64,000 nt of DNA from Bacteroidota bacterium (lineage in GTDB: Bacteria > Bacteroidota > Bacteroidia > 2-12-FULL-35-15), in contig CANNHN010000003.1 of NCBI GenBank assembly GCA_947504725.1, positions 276,945 through 340,944 of the forward strand, given 5' to 3'. Position numbers and translations under genes: made by a program. Under the pieces are notes generated by a model. That model was not told where the DNA came from. It was given only the letters and a program-made list of their open reading frames with translations, and did no database searches. Positions 8,673 to 19,196 of the stretch are shown one piece after another. Every line of letters starts with the position of its first letter. Within the stretch, counting starts at the first letter, position 1.

Positions 8673-11627
8673 ATGAAAAAACAAATATATCTTCTTTTGA
8701 CTTTTAACTTTTGCCTTTTAACTTGTTTTGCTCAGCAAAATTATTCTCAATATGTCGACCCGATGATTGGTACAGGCGGACATGGTCATACTTTCCCTGG
8801 GGCGACAGTTCCATTTGGAATGGTGCAGCTTTCACCAGACACACGAATTGACGGAAGTTGGGATGGTTGTAGTGGTTATCATCATAGTGATTCCATTATT
8901 TATGGATTTTCACACACGCATTTGAGTGGAACGGGGTGCAGTGATTTTGGTGATATTGTTTTGATGCCGCTGACAAACGCAGTAACACCTACCGAGTTAT
9001 TAAATAAAAAACTATTCTCCACATTTAGCCATAAAAATGAAAAGGCTAGTGCAGGATATTATGCTGTGAATTTGGATAATGGAGTAAAAGCAGAATTGAC
9101 AGCAACTACGAGAGTTGGATTTCATAAATATACGTTTCCAAAATCTGAGTTCTCCTATATTATATTAGATCTGGAATTGCGTGATAAAGTAATTGATGCT
9201 TCTGCTTCATTGAGAAGCAAAACGAATGTTACGGGTTATCGTCAATCAGAAGCGTGGGCTAAGAATCAAACGGTGATGTATAATTTGGAATTTTCTGAAC
9301 CCTTTATTGATGCAACTACATTTAGTGGTTCTGTGGTAAACCAAAATGAACCCGTCAGCGGAACAAAAGTTAGAATTTGTTTTAAGTTCAAAACTCCTTC
9401 GAGTAATGTAATCATGACTAAAGTTTCGCTTTCTCCTGTTACGATAGAAGGTGCTCAAAAAAATATGGCAGCAGAACTTGCTGGATGGGATTTTGAAAAA
9501 GCAAAAAAGGATGCAGAAGCATCTTGGAACAAAGAGTTGAGTAAAATAGAAGTTACTACTTCAGACAAAGACAAATTAAAAATATTTTATACGGCTTTGT
9601 ATCACACGATGATTCAACCGAATGTTGCGATGGATGTCGATGGAATGTACAGAGGAAGAGATGATAAATCACACAAAGCAGAAGGGTTTACGTATTATTC
9701 CGTTTTTTCTTTGTGGGATACGTTCCGTGCAGCGCATCCTTTGTATACAATTATTGACCAAAAAAGAACTTCCGATTTCATAAATACCTTTTTAGCACAA
9801 TACGAACAAGGTGGACGATTGCCCGTATGGGAACTTGCAAGTAACGAAACCGATTGTATGATCGGTTATCATTCTGTAAGTGTAATTGCCGATGCGATGG
9901 TGAAAGGAATAAAAGGTTTTGATTACGAAAAAGCATATGTGGCAAGTAAGCACAGTGCAATGTTGGATCACTTAGGATTAAATGCATATAAACAGAATGG
10001 ATTCATTGCAATGGAAGATGAGCATGAAAGTGTTTCCAAAACATTGGAGTATGCCTATGATGATTGGTGCATTGCTCAAATGGCTTTGATATTAAAAAAG
10101 GATATCGATTACACGTATTTTATGAAACGATCACAATCATGGAAAAATGTGTTTGATAAAGAGACTGGGTTTATGCGCCCTAAAAAAAATGGAGGTTGGC
10201 TTTCACCTTTTGAACCAAGAGAAGTGAACAATAATTTTACTGAAGGTAATTCTTGGCAGTATTCATTTTTTGTTCCTCAGGATGTTTTTGGTTTAGTTGA
10301 GATGATGGGTGGTTCAGAAAATTTCGAAAAAAAATTAGATGCTTTATTTTCTGCACCAGCTACAACAACTGGTAGAGAGCAAGCCGATATAACAGGATTG
10401 GTAGGTCAGTACGCACACGGAAACGAACCGAGTCATCACATGGCTTATTTATATAATTATGTTGGTAAATCATCAAAAACACAAGAACGTGTAAATCAGA
10501 TTATGACTGATTTTTATAAACCAAGTCCAGATGGATTAATAGGTAATGAAGATTGTGGACAAATGAGTGCATGGTATGTTATGAGTTCAATCGGTTTTTA
10601 TCAAGTTACCCCAGGTACAAATAAATTTGTATTTGGAACGCCATTGTTCGATTCAGTGAAAATTCATTTAGAAAACGGAAAGACATTTAAACTAAACGCA
10701 AAAAATTTATCGAAAGAGAATATATATGTTCAATCTAAAAAGCTTATGAGTGAAACCTCAAAAGGTTTAGGGCCTATTTCATTAGATTGGAAGTTTGCTT
10801 GGTTAAATTATGAAAGTGTTCTTTCTGGTACTAAATTGGAGATTGAAATGGGCAATAAAAATAATATTGCTGTTTCGAAGCCGGAAGTTTTTATTGCACT
10901 TCGAACCTCTCCCAGTTTTTCCGTTATAACGGTGCCTTCAATTAAAACACGTTCTCGTGTATTTGATGATAGTATGTTAGTTGAAATAAAGTCCATTAAA
11001 AATATTTATTATGCATTGTCACCTATAGGTAAATCAGCTTTAGATTTTAAATTATACGATAAACCATTTTTTATTAATGATTCAAGAATCGTTTATTGTT
11101 ATTCCGATGATGGAAAAATAAAAAGTGATACTATTTCTGGAAGTTTTTACAAGCGCCCCAACCATTGGAAAATTGATATTCATTCGAAATATAATCCGCA
11201 ATATACGGCTGGGGGTGACGAAGGAATAATAGATGGTTTAAGTGGTGATGTTAATTGGAGAAAAGGGGAATGGCAAGGTTATCAGTCACAAAATTTTGAA
11301 GTGATTATAGATTTATTAGAAAAACAAAGTCTTTCAACTTTTGAGGCTGGTTTTTTACAAGATTCTCGTTCTTGGATTTTATTGCCTTCTAAAGTGGAAT
11401 TTTATGCGTCTTCGGATAATAAAGAGTATGTTTTGATTGGTATGGATACTCATAATGTTGATCCGAAGGATGAAGTAAATCAAATCAAAAAATTAGTTTT
11501 GTCAAACCAAAAAGTAAAAGCACGTTACATCAAAGTAGTTGCCTATAACTTTGGAAAACTTCCAGAATGGCACTTAGGTGCAGGAGGTGATGCTTTTATC
11601 TTTATTGATGAAATTACAATAAAGTAA
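8673..11627 (+). CDS. GH92 family alpha-mannosidase
   Basis: YVDPMIGTGGHGHTFPGATVPFGMVQLSPDTR, HGNEPSHHMAYLYNY, GNEDCGQMSAWYVMSSIGFY; start taken at MKKQIYLLL. Confidence 0.95.
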   Translation: MKKQIYLLLTFNFCLLTCFAQQNYSQYVDPMIGTGGHGHTFPGATVPFGMVQLSPDTRIDGSWDGCSGYHHSDSIIYGFSHTHLSGTGCSDFGDIVLMPLTNAVTPTELLNKKLFSTFSHKNEKASAGYYAVNLDNGVKAELTATTRVGFHKYTFPKSEFSYIILDLELRDKVIDASASLRSKTNVTGYRQSEAWAKNQTVMYNLEFSEPFIDATTFSGSVVNQNEPVSGTKVRICFKFKTPSSNVIMTKVSLSPVTIEGAQKNMAAELAGWDFEKAKKDAEASWNKELSKIEVTTSDKDKLKIFYTALYHTMIQPNVAMDVDGMYRGRDDKSHKAEGFTYYSVFSLWDTFRAAHPLYTIIDQKRTSDFINTFLAQYEQGGRLPVWELASNETDCMIGYHSVSVIADAMVKGIKGFDYEKAYVASKHSAMLDHLGLNAYKQNGFIAMEDEHESVSKTLEYAYDDWCIAQMALILKKDIDYTYFMKRSQSWKNVFDKETGFMRPKKNGGWLSPFEPREVNNNFTEGNSWQYSFFVPQDVFGLVEMMGGSENFEKKLDALFSAPATTTGREQADITGLVGQYAHGNEPSHHMAYLYNYVGKSSKTQERVNQIMTDFYKPSPDGLIGNEDCGQMSAWYVMSSIGFYQVTPGTNKFVFGTPLFDSVKIHLENGKTFKLNAKNLSKENIYVQSKKLMSETSKGLGPISLDWKFAWLNYESVLSGTKLEIEMGNKNNIAVSKPEVFIALRTSPSFSVITVPSIKTRSRVFDDSMLVEIKSIKNIYYALSPIGKSALDFKLYDKPFFINDSRIVYCYSDDGKIKSDTISGSFYKRPNHWKIDIHSKYNPQYTAGGDEGIIDGLSGDVNWRKGEWQGYQSQNFEVIIDLLEKQSLSTFEAGFLQDSRSWILLPSKVEFYASSDNKEYVLIGMDTHNVDPKDEVNQIKKLVLSNQKVKARYIKVVAYNFGKLPEWHLGAGGDAFIFIDEITIK

Positions 11628-11680
11628 TACTTTTGTTTATTATGTTTTATTAATTATCTTGTTCACTTAAAATCAAACAA

Positions 11681-13671
11681 TTGAAAATTAGATACTCCCT
11701 CTTTTTTTATTTTTTTCTGATTTTTTTTGTGCCAATACAAGCTCAAAATCAAAAAGAAATTGATTCTCTTGAAGCAGTGATTCCAACCATTAAGGTTGAT
11801 TCCTCTAAGTTGGAAGCAATCAATCTATTCTGTCGGACTATTGTTGATATTGATCCTCACAAGTCGATTGCTTTTGCGAAGCAAGCATTGCAGTTGGCTA
11901 CTGAAAAAGACTTTGCGCTTTATCAAGCAATTTCCAATATCAATATTGGAAATGGATATTACAACCTTGCAGATTATAAATCATGTTTGGATTATTATAT
12001 TAAAGGGTTAGCCATTCATGAAAGAATTAAAAATAAGCAAGGAATATTGTCTTGTTCCGGTTCTATAGGAAACGTCTACCTCGGTTTAGGAAAACCAGAC
12101 GATGCTTTAAAGTATTTTCAAAGAGCTTTAAAATTGGATATGAAACTGGTAATAAGAATGGAATTGCCTCCTGCTTAATTTCTATTGGAACTATTTATAG
12201 TGAAAAAAAGGAGTACAAAAAGTCTTTAGATTATTATTTCGAATCGCTCGAACTGTTTCAACAAGTTAATAATGAAGATGCAATTGCCACCAATCTGAAT
12301 AATATTGCCGACACGTATCTTGAATTGAAAGATTATTCCAAATCTCTTGTTTATATTATTAAAGCAAAAGAATTATATGAAAAGATTGGGAATGTATACG
12401 GGCAATCTTTAGTGTTAAATAATATCGGTGATTATTATAGTAAAATAGGTAATGAAGAAAGAGCTCTGGAATATTATAAATTAGGATTAGAAAAAGGAAA
12501 ATTGATTGAAGCAAATGAGCATGTGATTCAATCCTATAAAGGTATTTCAAACTCTTACAAAAAGGCCGGAGACTATAAGTTGGCTTTAGTTTACCATGAA
12601 TATTTCCAAGAATTAAACGATTCCATTTATAATGTTGAGAGTAGCAATCAGATTGCTGAAATGCAAGCTCGATTTGATTCAGAGAGAGACGCTCAGGAAA
12701 TTGCGCTTTTAACGAAGGATAAAAAAATACAAGAAGATGAATTAAATCGACAATCTTTGATAACTCGTTCAATCATTGGAGTAGGTGGATTATTGTTAGT
12801 GTTAACTATTGTATTAATTCGCGGGATTAGTCAGAAGAAAAAAGCCAATAAAGAGTTGGATTTGAAAAATCAAAAAATTGAACTCGCTTATAATATTATC
12901 GAAGATCAACATAAAGACATTAAGGATAGTATTAACTATGCCAAAAGAATTCAGGAAGCGATACTTCCGCCAGCCTCAATAGTCAAACAATTGTTTCCAC
13001 AATCTTTTGTACTCTATATGCCTAAAGATGTTGTTAGTGGTGATTTTTACTGGGTTGAGCCATGGGGCGAAAAGGTGTTTTTTGCTGCAGTTGATTGTAC
13101 AGGTCATGGTGTTCCAGGGGCTTTCATGAGTATTGTCGGATATAATCTTTTAGATAAAGCAGTGAACGAATTAGGTTTATCACGTCCTAGTCTTGTTCTA
13201 AATTCCTTAAGTAAAGAGATAGGAAAAACATTGCGACAAACGGGTAGCGATTCAGAAGTGAAAGATGGGATGGATTTAGCTGTTTGTGCCTTAAATCCAA
13301 AGACATTAATGCTCGAATATGCAGGAGCATTTAATCCTTTATACATTGTTCGTGATGGGAAAATCATCGAAACAGCTTCTGATAAAATTCCTATTGGGAC
13401 ATATATGGATGGAGATTTTAAGAATTATACGAATCATGAAATCCAACTGCAAAAAGGTGATACCATTTATATTTTCACTGATGGTTATGCAGATCAATTC
13501 GGTGGAGAGAAGGGGAAAAAGTTTAAATATAAGTCTTTGCAACAGTTGCTAATTTCATTGCAAGGAAAACCAATGGCAGAACAAAAGGACATACTTTATA
13601 CTACCATTCAAAATTGGAAAGGTAATTTAGAGCAGGTAGATGATATTTTAGTTATGGGAGTAATGGTTTGA
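11681..13671 (+). CDS. TPR-repeat, single-TM, SpoIIE/PP2C-type serine phosphatase; reading frame broken by a -1 shift near 12127-12133
   Basis: ORFs 11681..12178 (frame 2) and 12052..13671 (frame 1) join at ALK|IGYETGNKNG; C-terminal DVVSGDFYW, DCTGHGVPGAFMSIVG, FTDGYADQFGG. Confidence 0.85.
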
Positions 13672-13683
13672 TAAGCCATCAAC

Positions 13684-14073
13684 TTATTTTGCAATGACTA
13701 CAAAATCAAATTTTATCTTAGCTTCCGATTCAATGCTTCTTCCTAGCTCATAAGCTTCGTTCTCCTCATTTTCATCCGTTTGGTGCATCCAAATTACTTG
13801 AACAGCTTTCCCTGCAGCCTGAAGTTGAGCAATCTTTTTTAAAATGGTAGTTAAGTATTTCACTGATACAGAATGAAAGTAATCCACGTTGACTTCTAAA
13901 ATAGTAATGATATGAGGATTTTGGCTGTAATTAGAAAGCCAATCATTAATTGGTTTGTAAAAATCAAAAGTATCAGAGGAATATGATCTTCCTGAGATAT
14001 ATAATTTTCCTGTTTTAGAATTAAAATTTATTTCAGGAGTTTTTTCAGTTCCTTGTATGACTAACGATTCCAT
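13684..14073 (-). CDS. SiaC-family (DUF1987) regulatory phosphoprotein
   Basis: MESLVIQGTEKTPEINFNSKTGKLYISGRSYSSDTFDFYKPINDWL; start internal to the longer ORF, which otherwise runs through tRNA genes. Confidence 0.85.
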   Translation of the reverse strand: MESLVIQGTEKTPEINFNSKTGKLYISGRSYSSDTFDFYKPINDWLSNYSQNPHIITILEVNVDYFHSVSVKYLTTILKKIAQLQAAGKAVQVIWMHQTDENEENEAYELGRSIESEAKIKFDFVVIAK

Positions 14074-14146
14074 ATTGTAAATATAACAATGGATTTTAAG
14101 AAAAGCAAAAAAGCCCCATATTTCTATGAGACTTTTTTGCTTTTTG

Positions 14147-14231
14147 TACCCGGGATCGGACTTGAACCGATACGTCCGCAATGGACACAGGATTTTAAGT
14201 CCTGCGTGTCTACCAATTCCACCACCTGGGC
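14147..14231 (-). tRNA. tRNA-Leu (anticodon TAA)
   Basis: GCCCAGGTGGTGGAATTGGTAGACACGCAGGACTTAAAATCCTGTGTCC...GGTTCAAGTCCGATCCCGGGTA cloverleaf with variable arm. Confidence 0.93.
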
Positions 14232-14283
14232 ATTCTCGGCATTCAAAAAAATACCCTCTCAAACATAAGGAGAGGGTTTCCTT

Positions 14284-14359
14284 TGGAGCGAAAGACGGGG
14301 TTCGAACCCGCGACCTCGACCTTGGCAAGGTCGCGCTCTACCAACTGAGCTACTTTCGC
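14284..14359 (-). tRNA. tRNA-Gly (anticodon GCC), CCA encoded
   Basis: GCGAAAGTAGCTCAGTTGGTAGAGCGCGACCTTGCCAAGGTCGAGGTCGCGGGTTCGAACCCCGTCTTTCGCTCCA. Confidence 0.95.
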
Positions 14360-14553
14360 ATATTATTTCAATCAAAAATCCATTAAAAACGAGCTTTTCT
14401 GGACAAAACCCCAATTTCTTACATTGGGATTGCAAAAGTAAGTATTTTTTTAATTCTGCAAAATATTTACTGCAAAATCAATGCATTTTAATTTTACCTA
14501 GAATATAGGCCAAATGCTCATAAAACGTATATTTATAGAGAAATTTAGATATT

Positions 14554-14916
14554 ATGGCAAAAATGAACAAAGTAATGGCAGGTTATCATATGTTAATGAT
14601 TCTGTCGCAGGTAGATGGTGATTTTGATAAAGCGGAGGGTAAGGTTATTGTCAAATACTTGAAAGACGCTTTTCCTTTTCGAGTTGATCTTGATAATGAA
14701 ATGGCCGTTTTAAGTGCTCTTCCAAAAGAAGACTACTTTATCCATTTTAACAATGCTATGAATGATTTTTATGAAGATTCAATTCCTCAAGAAAGAGTTG
14801 ATTTTTTGAACTTTGCAGTAAAAATGGTAAAAGCCGATAAGAAAATTACTGCTGAGGAAAATAAATATTTAAAAGAATTATTTTTTGCTTGGGAATCGGA
14901 GTTCGAGGGAGCTTAA
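14554..14916 (+). CDS. TerB-like small protein
   Basis: VMAGYHMLMILSQVDGDFDKAEGKVIVKYL ... AVKMVKADKKITAEENKYLKELF. Confidence 0.55.
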   Translation: MAKMNKVMAGYHMLMILSQVDGDFDKAEGKVIVKYLKDAFPFRVDLDNEMAVLSALPKEDYFIHFNNAMNDFYEDSIPQERVDFLNFAVKMVKADKKITAEENKYLKELFFAWESEFEGA

Positions 14917-14995
14917 AAGAATCAAGAATCAAGTATCAAGTATCAGGTATCAAGTATCAAGTCCTGTGTCTTATGTCTTGATACTTGTGTCTTGT
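14917..14995. repeat. Tandem/inverted TATCAAG-type repeat between convergent genes
   Basis: CAAGTATCAAG units on one side and CTTGATACTTG on the other (perfect 11-bp inverted repeat). Confidence 0.85.
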
Positions 14996-17668
14996 TTACC
15001 CACCAATCATCTTCTTAATCTCATTCAACTTCATCAAAGCCTCAACCGGAGTTAAAGTATTAATATCTGTTTTCTGAAGTTCATCTTTTATATTTTCTAA
15101 AACAGGATCGTTCAATTGAAAGAAGCTGAGTTGCATGCCATCGTCAACTGGCTGTTGAGAATTAATAGCTGATTGGAAACCATCCTGATTCTTGATACTT
15201 GATACCTGTGTCTTGTTTCCTGTTTCCCTCTGACTTTCCAGTTGAGCCAAAACTTCATTGGCTCTATCCAGTACTTTCTTAGGCATGCCAGCCATTTTTG
15301 CTACGTGTATTCCAAAACTATGTTCACTGCCTCCAGCTACTAACTTTCGCATGAATAAAATTTTATTCCCAATTTCTTTTACAGATACGTTGTAGTTTTT
15401 TATGCGTGGAAATGTATTTGTCATTTCATTTAACTCGTGATAATGTGTTGCAAATAAAGTTTTTGCTTTCGCAGTTGGGTTTTCATGTATGAATTCAGCA
15501 ATCGCCCAAGCAATAGAAATTCCGTCATAAGTAGAAGTTCCTCTTCCAATTTCATCTAACAGAATTAAACTTTTGTTGGACAAATTATTCAAGATACTTG
15601 CAGTTTCATTCATCTCCACCATAAAAGTAGATTCACCAGAAGAAATATTATCCGAAGCGCCAACACGTGTAAATATTTTATCCACTAAACCTAAATTAGC
15701 ATGTTTTGCAGGTACAAAACTTCCCATTTGTGCCATCAATACAATTAATGCTGTTTGTCGTAATAATGCTGATTTACCACTCATGTTCGGACCGGTAATC
15801 ATGATTAATTGCTGAGTAGTATTGTCTAAATAAACATCATTCGCAATGTATTCTTCTCCAACAGGTAATTGTTTTTCAATAACAGGATGTCTTCCATCTT
15901 TTATGTCTAGTATGTCGTTTTCAAAAATATGTGGACGAACATAATTATTTTTTTGTGCAATGTTTGCGAAAGATAAGAGGCAATCTATTCGTGCTATTAA
16001 TGATCCGTTTAATTGAATGATAGAAATATAATCCATCAACTCAATCACTAATTCATTAAATAATTTTACTTCTAATGCTTGAATTTTCTCTTCGGCACCG
16101 AGTATTTTTTCTTCGTAAATTTTTAATTCAGGTGTAATGTATCGTTCTGCACCAGTCAGCGTTTGCTTTCTCATCCAATCCGCTGGGACTTTATCTTTGT
16201 GCGTATTTGTTACTTCTAAATAGTAACCGTATACATTGTTGAATCCAACTTTTAAAGAAGTGATTCCCGTCTTTTCGCTTTCTCGTTGTTGTATCTGAAG
16301 TAAAAAATCTTTTCCCGAACCAGAGATGTTTCTCAATTCATCCAATTCAGCATTTACTCCTTCTGCAATTACATTTCCTTTTGCAATTAAATAGGGTGGG
16401 TCAATGGTGATTTCTTTTTCAATTCTATCAATTACATTTTTGCAAGGATTTAATTGTTCAGCAATTTTCTCCAATGATTTATTACCAGATTTTCCACATA
16501 TAATTTTTATAGGCTCAATAGCTGAAAGTGCCCGCTTTAGCTGTACTACTTCCTTAGGAGAAATTCGAGCTGTAGCAACTTTTGAAATAATTCGTTCAAT
16601 GTCTCCAATCAATTCAATGTGAGCTATGATTTGTTCACTTACTTCACTGGTCGATAAAAAATAATCAACCACGTCCAGTCGTTCTTCAATTGGCGCTTTG
16701 TCTTTTAATGGTAAGGCTAGCCATCGTTTTAGCATCCTTGATCCCATAGGAGAAATAGTTGAGTCAATTACATCAATCAATGTTTTCGCATTGTAATTGT
16801 GAGAACCAAATAATTCTAAATTTCGAACGGTAAATCTATCCAGCCAAACGTATTTTTCTTCTTCAATTCTAGAAATAGTAGAAATGTGTTTTACTTTATC
16901 GTGAGCAGTATCTGCTAGATAGTGCATTGCGGCACCTGCAGCTGCAATCCCTTCTTGCAATTCTTCTATTCCGAAACCTTTTAAAGATTTTGTTCCAAAA
17001 TGTTTTAATAATGCTTCTGTTCCAAACTCAGTGGTAAACGCCCAATCATCTAATCCGTAATTGTAAAATTTATCCCCAAAGGTTTCAAGAAATATTTTCT
17101 TTTTGTTTTTTTGGAAAAGAACTTCTGTTGGTTTGAATGTTTGAAGTAGTTTATCTATGTATTCTAAGTTCCCTTGAGCAACCAAAAATTCGCCAGTAGA
17201 TACATCTAAAAATGAAACCCCTGATAATTTTTCTGTAATATATACACTTGCTAAAAAGTTGTTGTTTTTATGATCCAGCACTTTGTCGTTGTATGAAACG
17301 CCTGGAGTAACCAATTCGGTAACTCCTCGTTTTACAATCGTTTTGGTCATTTTAGGGTCTTCCAATTGATCGCAGATGGCAACTCTTTGTCCTGCACGAA
17401 CTAATTTAGGAAGATATGTATCTAAAGAATGATATGGGAAACCAGCTAATTCGATAAACGAAGCATATCCATTTGCTCGTTTGGTAAGCACAATTCCCAA
17501 TATGTTAGCAGCTTTTATTGCGTCACTTCCGAAAGTCTCATAAAAATCTCCAACACGAAACAATAAAAGTGCATCAGGGTACTTTGCTTTGATAGTATTG
17601 TACTGTTTCATCAACGGAGTTTCCTCTGCCGTTTTGCCTTCTTTTGCAGTTGTTGCTTTCTTTGCCAT
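14996..17668 (-). CDS. mutS: DNA mismatch repair protein MutS
   Basis: [68 protein letters not shown]. Confidence 0.97.
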   Translation of the reverse strand: MAKKATTAKEGKTAEETPLMKQYNTIKAKYPDALLLFRVGDFYETFGSDAIKAANILGIVLTKRANGYASFIELAGFPYHSLDTYLPKLVRAGQRVAICDQLEDPKMTKTIVKRGVTELVTPGVSYNDKVLDHKNNNFLASVYITEKLSGVSFLDVSTGEFLVAQGNLEYIDKLLQTFKPTEVLFQKNKKKIFLETFGDKFYNYGLDDWAFTTEFGTEALLKHFGTKSLKGFGIEELQEGIAAAGAAMHYLADTAHDKVKHISTISRIEEEKYVWLDRFTVRNLELFGSHNYNAKTLIDVIDSTISPMGSRMLKRWLALPLKDKAPIEERLDVVDYFLSTSEVSEQIIAHIELIGDIERIISKVATARISPKEVVQLKRALSAIEPIKIICGKSGNKSLEKIAEQLNPCKNVIDRIEKEITIDPPYLIAKGNVIAEGVNAELDELRNISGSGKDFLLQIQQRESEKTGITSLKVGFNNVYGYYLEVTNTHKDKVPADWMRKQTLTGAERYITPELKIYEEKILGAEEKIQALEVKLFNELVIELMDYISIIQLNGSLIARIDCLLSFANIAQKNNYVRPHIFENDILDIKDGRHPVIEKQLPVGEEYIANDVYLDNTTQQLIMITGPNMSGKSALLRQTALIVLMAQMGSFVPAKHANLGLVDKIFTRVGASDNISSGESTFMVEMNETASILNNLSNKSLILLDEIGRGTSTYDGISIAWAIAEFIHENPTAKAKTLFATHYHELNEMTNTFPRIKNYNVSVKEIGNKILFMRKLVAGGSEHSFGIHVAKMAGMPKKVLDRANEVLAQLESQRETGNKTQVSSIKNQDGFQSAINSQQPVDDGMQLSFFQLNDPVLENIKDELQKTDINTLTPVEALMKLNEIKKMIGG
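15190..15228. repeat. Copy of the TATCAAG/CTTGATACTTG repeat inside mutS coding sequence
   Basis: ttcttgatacttgatacctgtgtcttgtttcc, encoding [13 protein letters not shown] in the MutS C-terminal linker. Confidence 0.7.
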
Positions 17669-17754
17669 TTTTGTAAAAATACAAAACCTATACACACCTC
17701 AAATGCAAAGTTTTTAACACTTTTTGAGCATTTATTTTTAGCTTTGTTTCCTAA

Positions 17755-19191
17755 ATGACAGCAAATTCAGCCTTTTCAGTTTTTAAAGAAAAATACTCCT
17801 CAGATATTCGTTTTTGGATACTGCTGTTTTTAGTTATTCGTCTCTACGGAATAACCGATCCTCCATTGGAGATTGCACATAATTGGCGACAAGTGACAGG
17901 GGATATGGTAGCCAGAAATTTCTATGAAGTGGATGCAAATATTTTATATCCACGCTTGGACATTGGAGGAGAAAAAACAGGTATCACCGGAACCGAATTT
18001 TCAGTTTTGAATTACCTCATATATGTGCTTTCTCTTTTTTTTGGCTTCCACGATTGGTTTGGTAGATTAATCAATCTTATTGTTTCTTCTGCGGGTGTTC
18101 TTTATTTCTATAAGTTATTGAAATTTAAATTTGATGAAAAATTTTCTTTTACAGCGGCAATCATTCTTCTAACATCTATGTGGTTTATGTTTTCTCGAAA
18201 AACTATGCCCGATACCTTCAGTACGTCACTTGTAATCATTTCACTTTATTTTGCATTTGATTTTTTTAAAACCTCAAAACGATCGAGTGCCATTCTATAT
18301 TTTGTTTGTGTCACGTTAGGTGTCCTTAGTAAAATTCCGGCCATTTATCTGTTAATGATTCTTTGTTTCCCTCTTTTCGATAAAAATGTTTTATTGAAAA
18401 ATAAATTGTGGATTTCCTTTTTTACTGTTTTGATGCTTGTCCCTGTTTATTGGTGGTATTTTAGTTGGGTTCCGTATTTGGTTGCTGAGTTTGGTTTTGA
18501 GCATTATTACATGGGAACTTCTTTTGCAAATGGACTTCACGAAATAGCTACGAACATTCAACCAACCTTAGAGAAATTTTATTTTGATGTTTTTAAGTTT
18601 ATTGGTTTTGTAGTTTGTATTGCTGGACTCTTTCTATCAATCCTTAAAAAAGAGAAATCTGTTTTGTTGATTGCGGGAGTTTGTAGTTTTGCTTTTGCAA
18701 TTTTTATGTTGAAGGCCGGCCGTAACTTCTATCATCATAGTTATTACATCGTCCCTTTTGTTCCAATTATGAGTTTGTTCGTTGCTTATGCAATGGGGTT
18801 TATAAAAAATAAAATGTTGTATATGTTTATATTGGTTGCCATTGTTGGAGAAAGCATAGCCAACCAGCAGCACGATTTTTTCATTAAAAAATCTGAAGTC
18901 TATAAATTATCATTAAAAGCAATTGCAAATAGCGTTTCTGAGCCAGCGGATTTGATTGCTATTAATGGCGGCAAGAATCCTCAGTTAATGTATTTTACGC
19001 ATCGTAAAGGATGGACTATGGAAGCAGAACAAATGAAAGAGGAATTTTATTTGATTGATATTGTAAATAAAGGTTGCAAGTATTTGTTTTTGGATAAGCA
19101 TACCGCATCACTTGCTAGTATATCAACTAAAATAAAATATTCTAAGGTTTTTGAAAATGAAGATTTTATCGTACTTTCACTAAGGAATTAA
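17755..19191 (+). CDS. Multi-pass membrane glycosyltransferase-like protein (GT39/ArnT-like)
   Basis: Multiple TM helices; AHNWRQVTGDMVARNFYE near N-terminus, typical of GT39/PMT-like proteins. Confidence 0.6.
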   Translation: MTANSAFSVFKEKYSSDIRFWILLFLVIRLYGITDPPLEIAHNWRQVTGDMVARNFYEVDANILYPRLDIGGEKTGITGTEFSVLNYLIYVLSLFFGFHDWFGRLINLIVSSAGVLYFYKLLKFKFDEKFSFTAAIILLTSMWFMFSRKTMPDTFSTSLVIISLYFAFDFFKTSKRSSAILYFVCVTLGVLSKIPAIYLLMILCFPLFDKNVLLKNKLWISFFTVLMLVPVYWWYFSWVPYLVAEFGFEHYYMGTSFANGLHEIATNIQPTLEKFYFDVFKFIGFVVCIAGLFLSILKKEKSVLLIAGVCSFAFAIFMLKAGRNFYHHSYYIVPFVPIMSLFVAYAMGFIKNKMLYMFILVAIVGESIANQQHDFFIKKSEVYKLSLKAIANSVSEPADLIAINGGKNPQLMYFTHRKGWTMEAEQMKEEFYLIDIVNKGCKYLFLDKHTASLASISTKIKYSKVFENEDFIVLSLRN

Positions 19192-19196
19192 ATAAA

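Noticed and set aside
12125-12180. Claim of a proven programmed frameshift
   Set aside because: The heptamer is in the right frame, but a one-base A-run error explains the same data; kept only as an open question.
14284-14359. tRNA genes as integration sites for a mobile island
   Set aside because: No integrase or direct repeat of the tRNA 3' end seen nearby in the window.
14126-14386. ORF 14126..14386 and the N-terminal extension of 13684..14328
   Set aside because: Both run across the tRNA-Leu and tRNA-Gly genes; not coding.
14917-15230. CRISPR array (repeated TATCAAG units)
   Set aside because: Units are 7-11 bp, no regular spacers, and no cas genes nearby.
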